DNA of 5,727 nt from Eubacterium sp. (GTDB lineage Bacteria > Bacillota > Clostridia > Lachnospirales > Lachnospiraceae). Every line of letters starts with the position of its first letter. Positions within the stretch are counted from its first letter, which is position 1. The stretch covers positions 1-5,727 of the forward strand of contig DOVJ01000055.1 in assembly GCA_003520145.1 (NCBI GenBank), given 5' to 3'. The notes below the pieces were generated by a model. That model worked only from the letters and a program-made list of their open reading frames with translations. It was not told the DNA's origin and searched no databases. Below are positions 4,715-5,727 of the stretch, piece by piece. Both the position numbers and the translations under genes were made by a program.

Positions 4715-5727
4715 ATGAATAAAGAATTCTTACTTGCAAAGTCTAATTTTCGTAAAAACCGCGGTACAAGTATAGGAGTATTCCTTCTTATGATGCTTGC
4801 CGCACTGTTACTTTCACTCTCGCTTATGATCGCACTTGATGTGAAGCCTACAGCTGATAAGGAGTCCAGAAGACTTAAGTCTGGTAACGCGATCATGTGC
4901 GTACAGACTATAGATGAGGGTATAGATGAGACCTATATTCGCGAGAAGATACTTGGTGACAAGGTTGAGTGGTCGCAGTTTAATGAAGCTCTTATATTCG
5001 ATGTATCACAGTCTGTACCATTTGCTGACGGATGTATGATGCTTACTCTTGCCATAACTGATGAGAGAGTATTTGATAACAAGTATGATGTGCTTGAGGT
5101 CGTTAAGGAAGATAAGAGCATAACAGGACCATATATCTACCTTCCATATCAGTTATATACAAGTGGCGGATTCCATGTCGGAGATGAATACAAGATCAAT
5201 CTCATCGGTAAGGAACGCTCATATAAGATAAGAGGTTTCGTTAACACAAGTTATTATGGCTGTAACAATAGTGGCAGATACCGTTTTATACTTGATAGCG
5301 AGAGCTATAAGGCTCTCTATGAAGAGAGTAAGGATGTTTATGCAGGACTTATCGTGAACTTCGATCTGAAGGATGGCGTTAAGGTATCGCAGTTTGGCAT
5401 CCAGGCTAAGAATCGTTTTATCGCAGACGGTGCCAAGGGCTCTATGGCTATCGCTGATATAGAATCTGTGAACAGTGACAAAACATTTATGTCGAATATA
5501 CTTTTTATATCCTTCATAATGGTATCGGTTATCATATTCATAGTAACAAGTCTGATGCTCTCTAACTGCATCAGGAATTACATCAGGGAGAATATGACCA
5601 ACATAGGCGCTCTTAAGGCCATGGGTTATACAAGTAGCAACATCAAGACATCTCTTCTTGTTATGTTCCTCACCCTTGCTGTTGTCGGCGCAATCATCGG
5701 TGCTGCGCTTTCATATCTTCTAGTACC
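4715..5727 (+). CDS. FtsX-family ABC transporter permease (partial, runs off the window)
   Basis: The first 337 residues are visible. Transmembrane segment 1 is about residues 20-41, followed by an extracytoplasmic domain of about 215 residues (42-260), segment 2 (about 261-283), the cytoplasmic coupling stretch NIGALKAMGYTSSNI (296-310) characteristic of FtsX domains, and segment 3 (about 312-336). A large domain between segments 1 and 2 is the MacB/LolC-like plan; in BceB-type permeases the large domain lies much later. Full-length relatives often carry a second FtsX half, expected beyond the window. ATG 4715 begins five bases after the ATPase stop. An in-frame GTG at 4706 would overlap that stop (GTGA) and would add three residues; neither has a strong ribosome binding site (GGGAAG at 4691-4696 is nearest), so translation is probably coupled to the ATPase gene. 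Confidence 0.93.
   Translation, partial: MNKEFLLAKSNFRKNRGTSIGVFLLMMLAALLLSLSLMIALDVKPTADKESRRLKSGNAIMCVQTIDEGIDETYIREKILGDKVEWSQFNEALIFDVSQSVPFADGCMMLTLAITDERVFDNKYDVLEVVKEDKSITGPYIYLPYQLYTSGGFHVGDEYKINLIGKERSYKIRGFVNTSYYGCNNSGRYRFILDSESYKALYEESKDVYAGLIVNFDLKDGVKVSQFGIQAKNRFIADGAKGSMAIADIESVNSDKTFMSNILFISFIMVSVIIFIVTSLMLSNCIRNYIRENMTNIGALKAMGYTSSNIKTSLLVMFLTLAVVGAIIGAALSYLLV

Noticed and set aside
3954..5727. Naming the exporter as a BceAB-type bacitracin transporter
   Set aside because: The permease has its large extracytoplasmic domain between the first two membrane segments and the kinase has a large sensor domain, both unlike Bce modules. The substrate is left open.

Overview
The window looks like chromosomal DNA of a low-to-mid GC anaerobic Firmicute, most likely a Lachnospiraceae-type clostridium (Butyrivibrio/Roseburia-like). 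This is inferred from frequent ATA, CTT and AGA codons, strong GGAGG-type ribosome binding sites, TTGnnn/TATAAT-type promoters, and the gene set: a two-component system next to an FtsX-family ABC exporter, and an archaeal-type ATPase fused to a DUF234-like nuclease domain. Genus is not provable from the sequence.

Left part (1-1815). Positions 3-86 may be the end of an unrecognised rightward gene; the same stretch is enclosed by an 11-bp inverted repeat. Then come about 220 non-coding bases packed with palindromes: a perfect 27-bp inverted repeat (152-218), a nested imperfect one (225-300) and a competing 9-bp hairpin (290-310). The leftward gene at 1707-319 encodes a 462-residue ATPase, winged helix and PD-(D/E)XK nuclease-like protein. 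Its leader (1731-1770) is a cluster of overlapping GAAAT/ATTTC palindromes. The whole unit lies between two 39-bp direct repeats (118-156 and 1777-1815, 38/39 identical), each containing a complete leftward promoter. This repeat-bounded nuclease/ATPase unit is the most unusual part of the window.

Right part (1816-5727). This is a rightward regulatory and transport locus. An OmpR-family response regulator (1881-2582) overlaps a HAMP-type sensor kinase (2579-3838) by four bases. A 115-bp gap follows, holding four TTAA-centred boxes at 11/11/10-bp spacing in front of a weak-looking -10; this has the form of a response-regulator binding array. Then come an ABC ATPase (3954-4709) and an FtsX-type permease (4715 to beyond the end), five bases apart.

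How the genes probably work together: the kinase senses something outside the membrane with a strongly acidic domain, phosphorylates the regulator at D53, and the regulator switches on the exporter operon from the box array. By analogy with related loci, export of or resistance to an antimicrobial peptide or other envelope-active compound is likely, but no substrate can be read from the sequence. The ATPase/nuclease unit is divergently transcribed from the regulator (start codons 174 bp apart, back-to-back promoters) and looks functionally unrelated.
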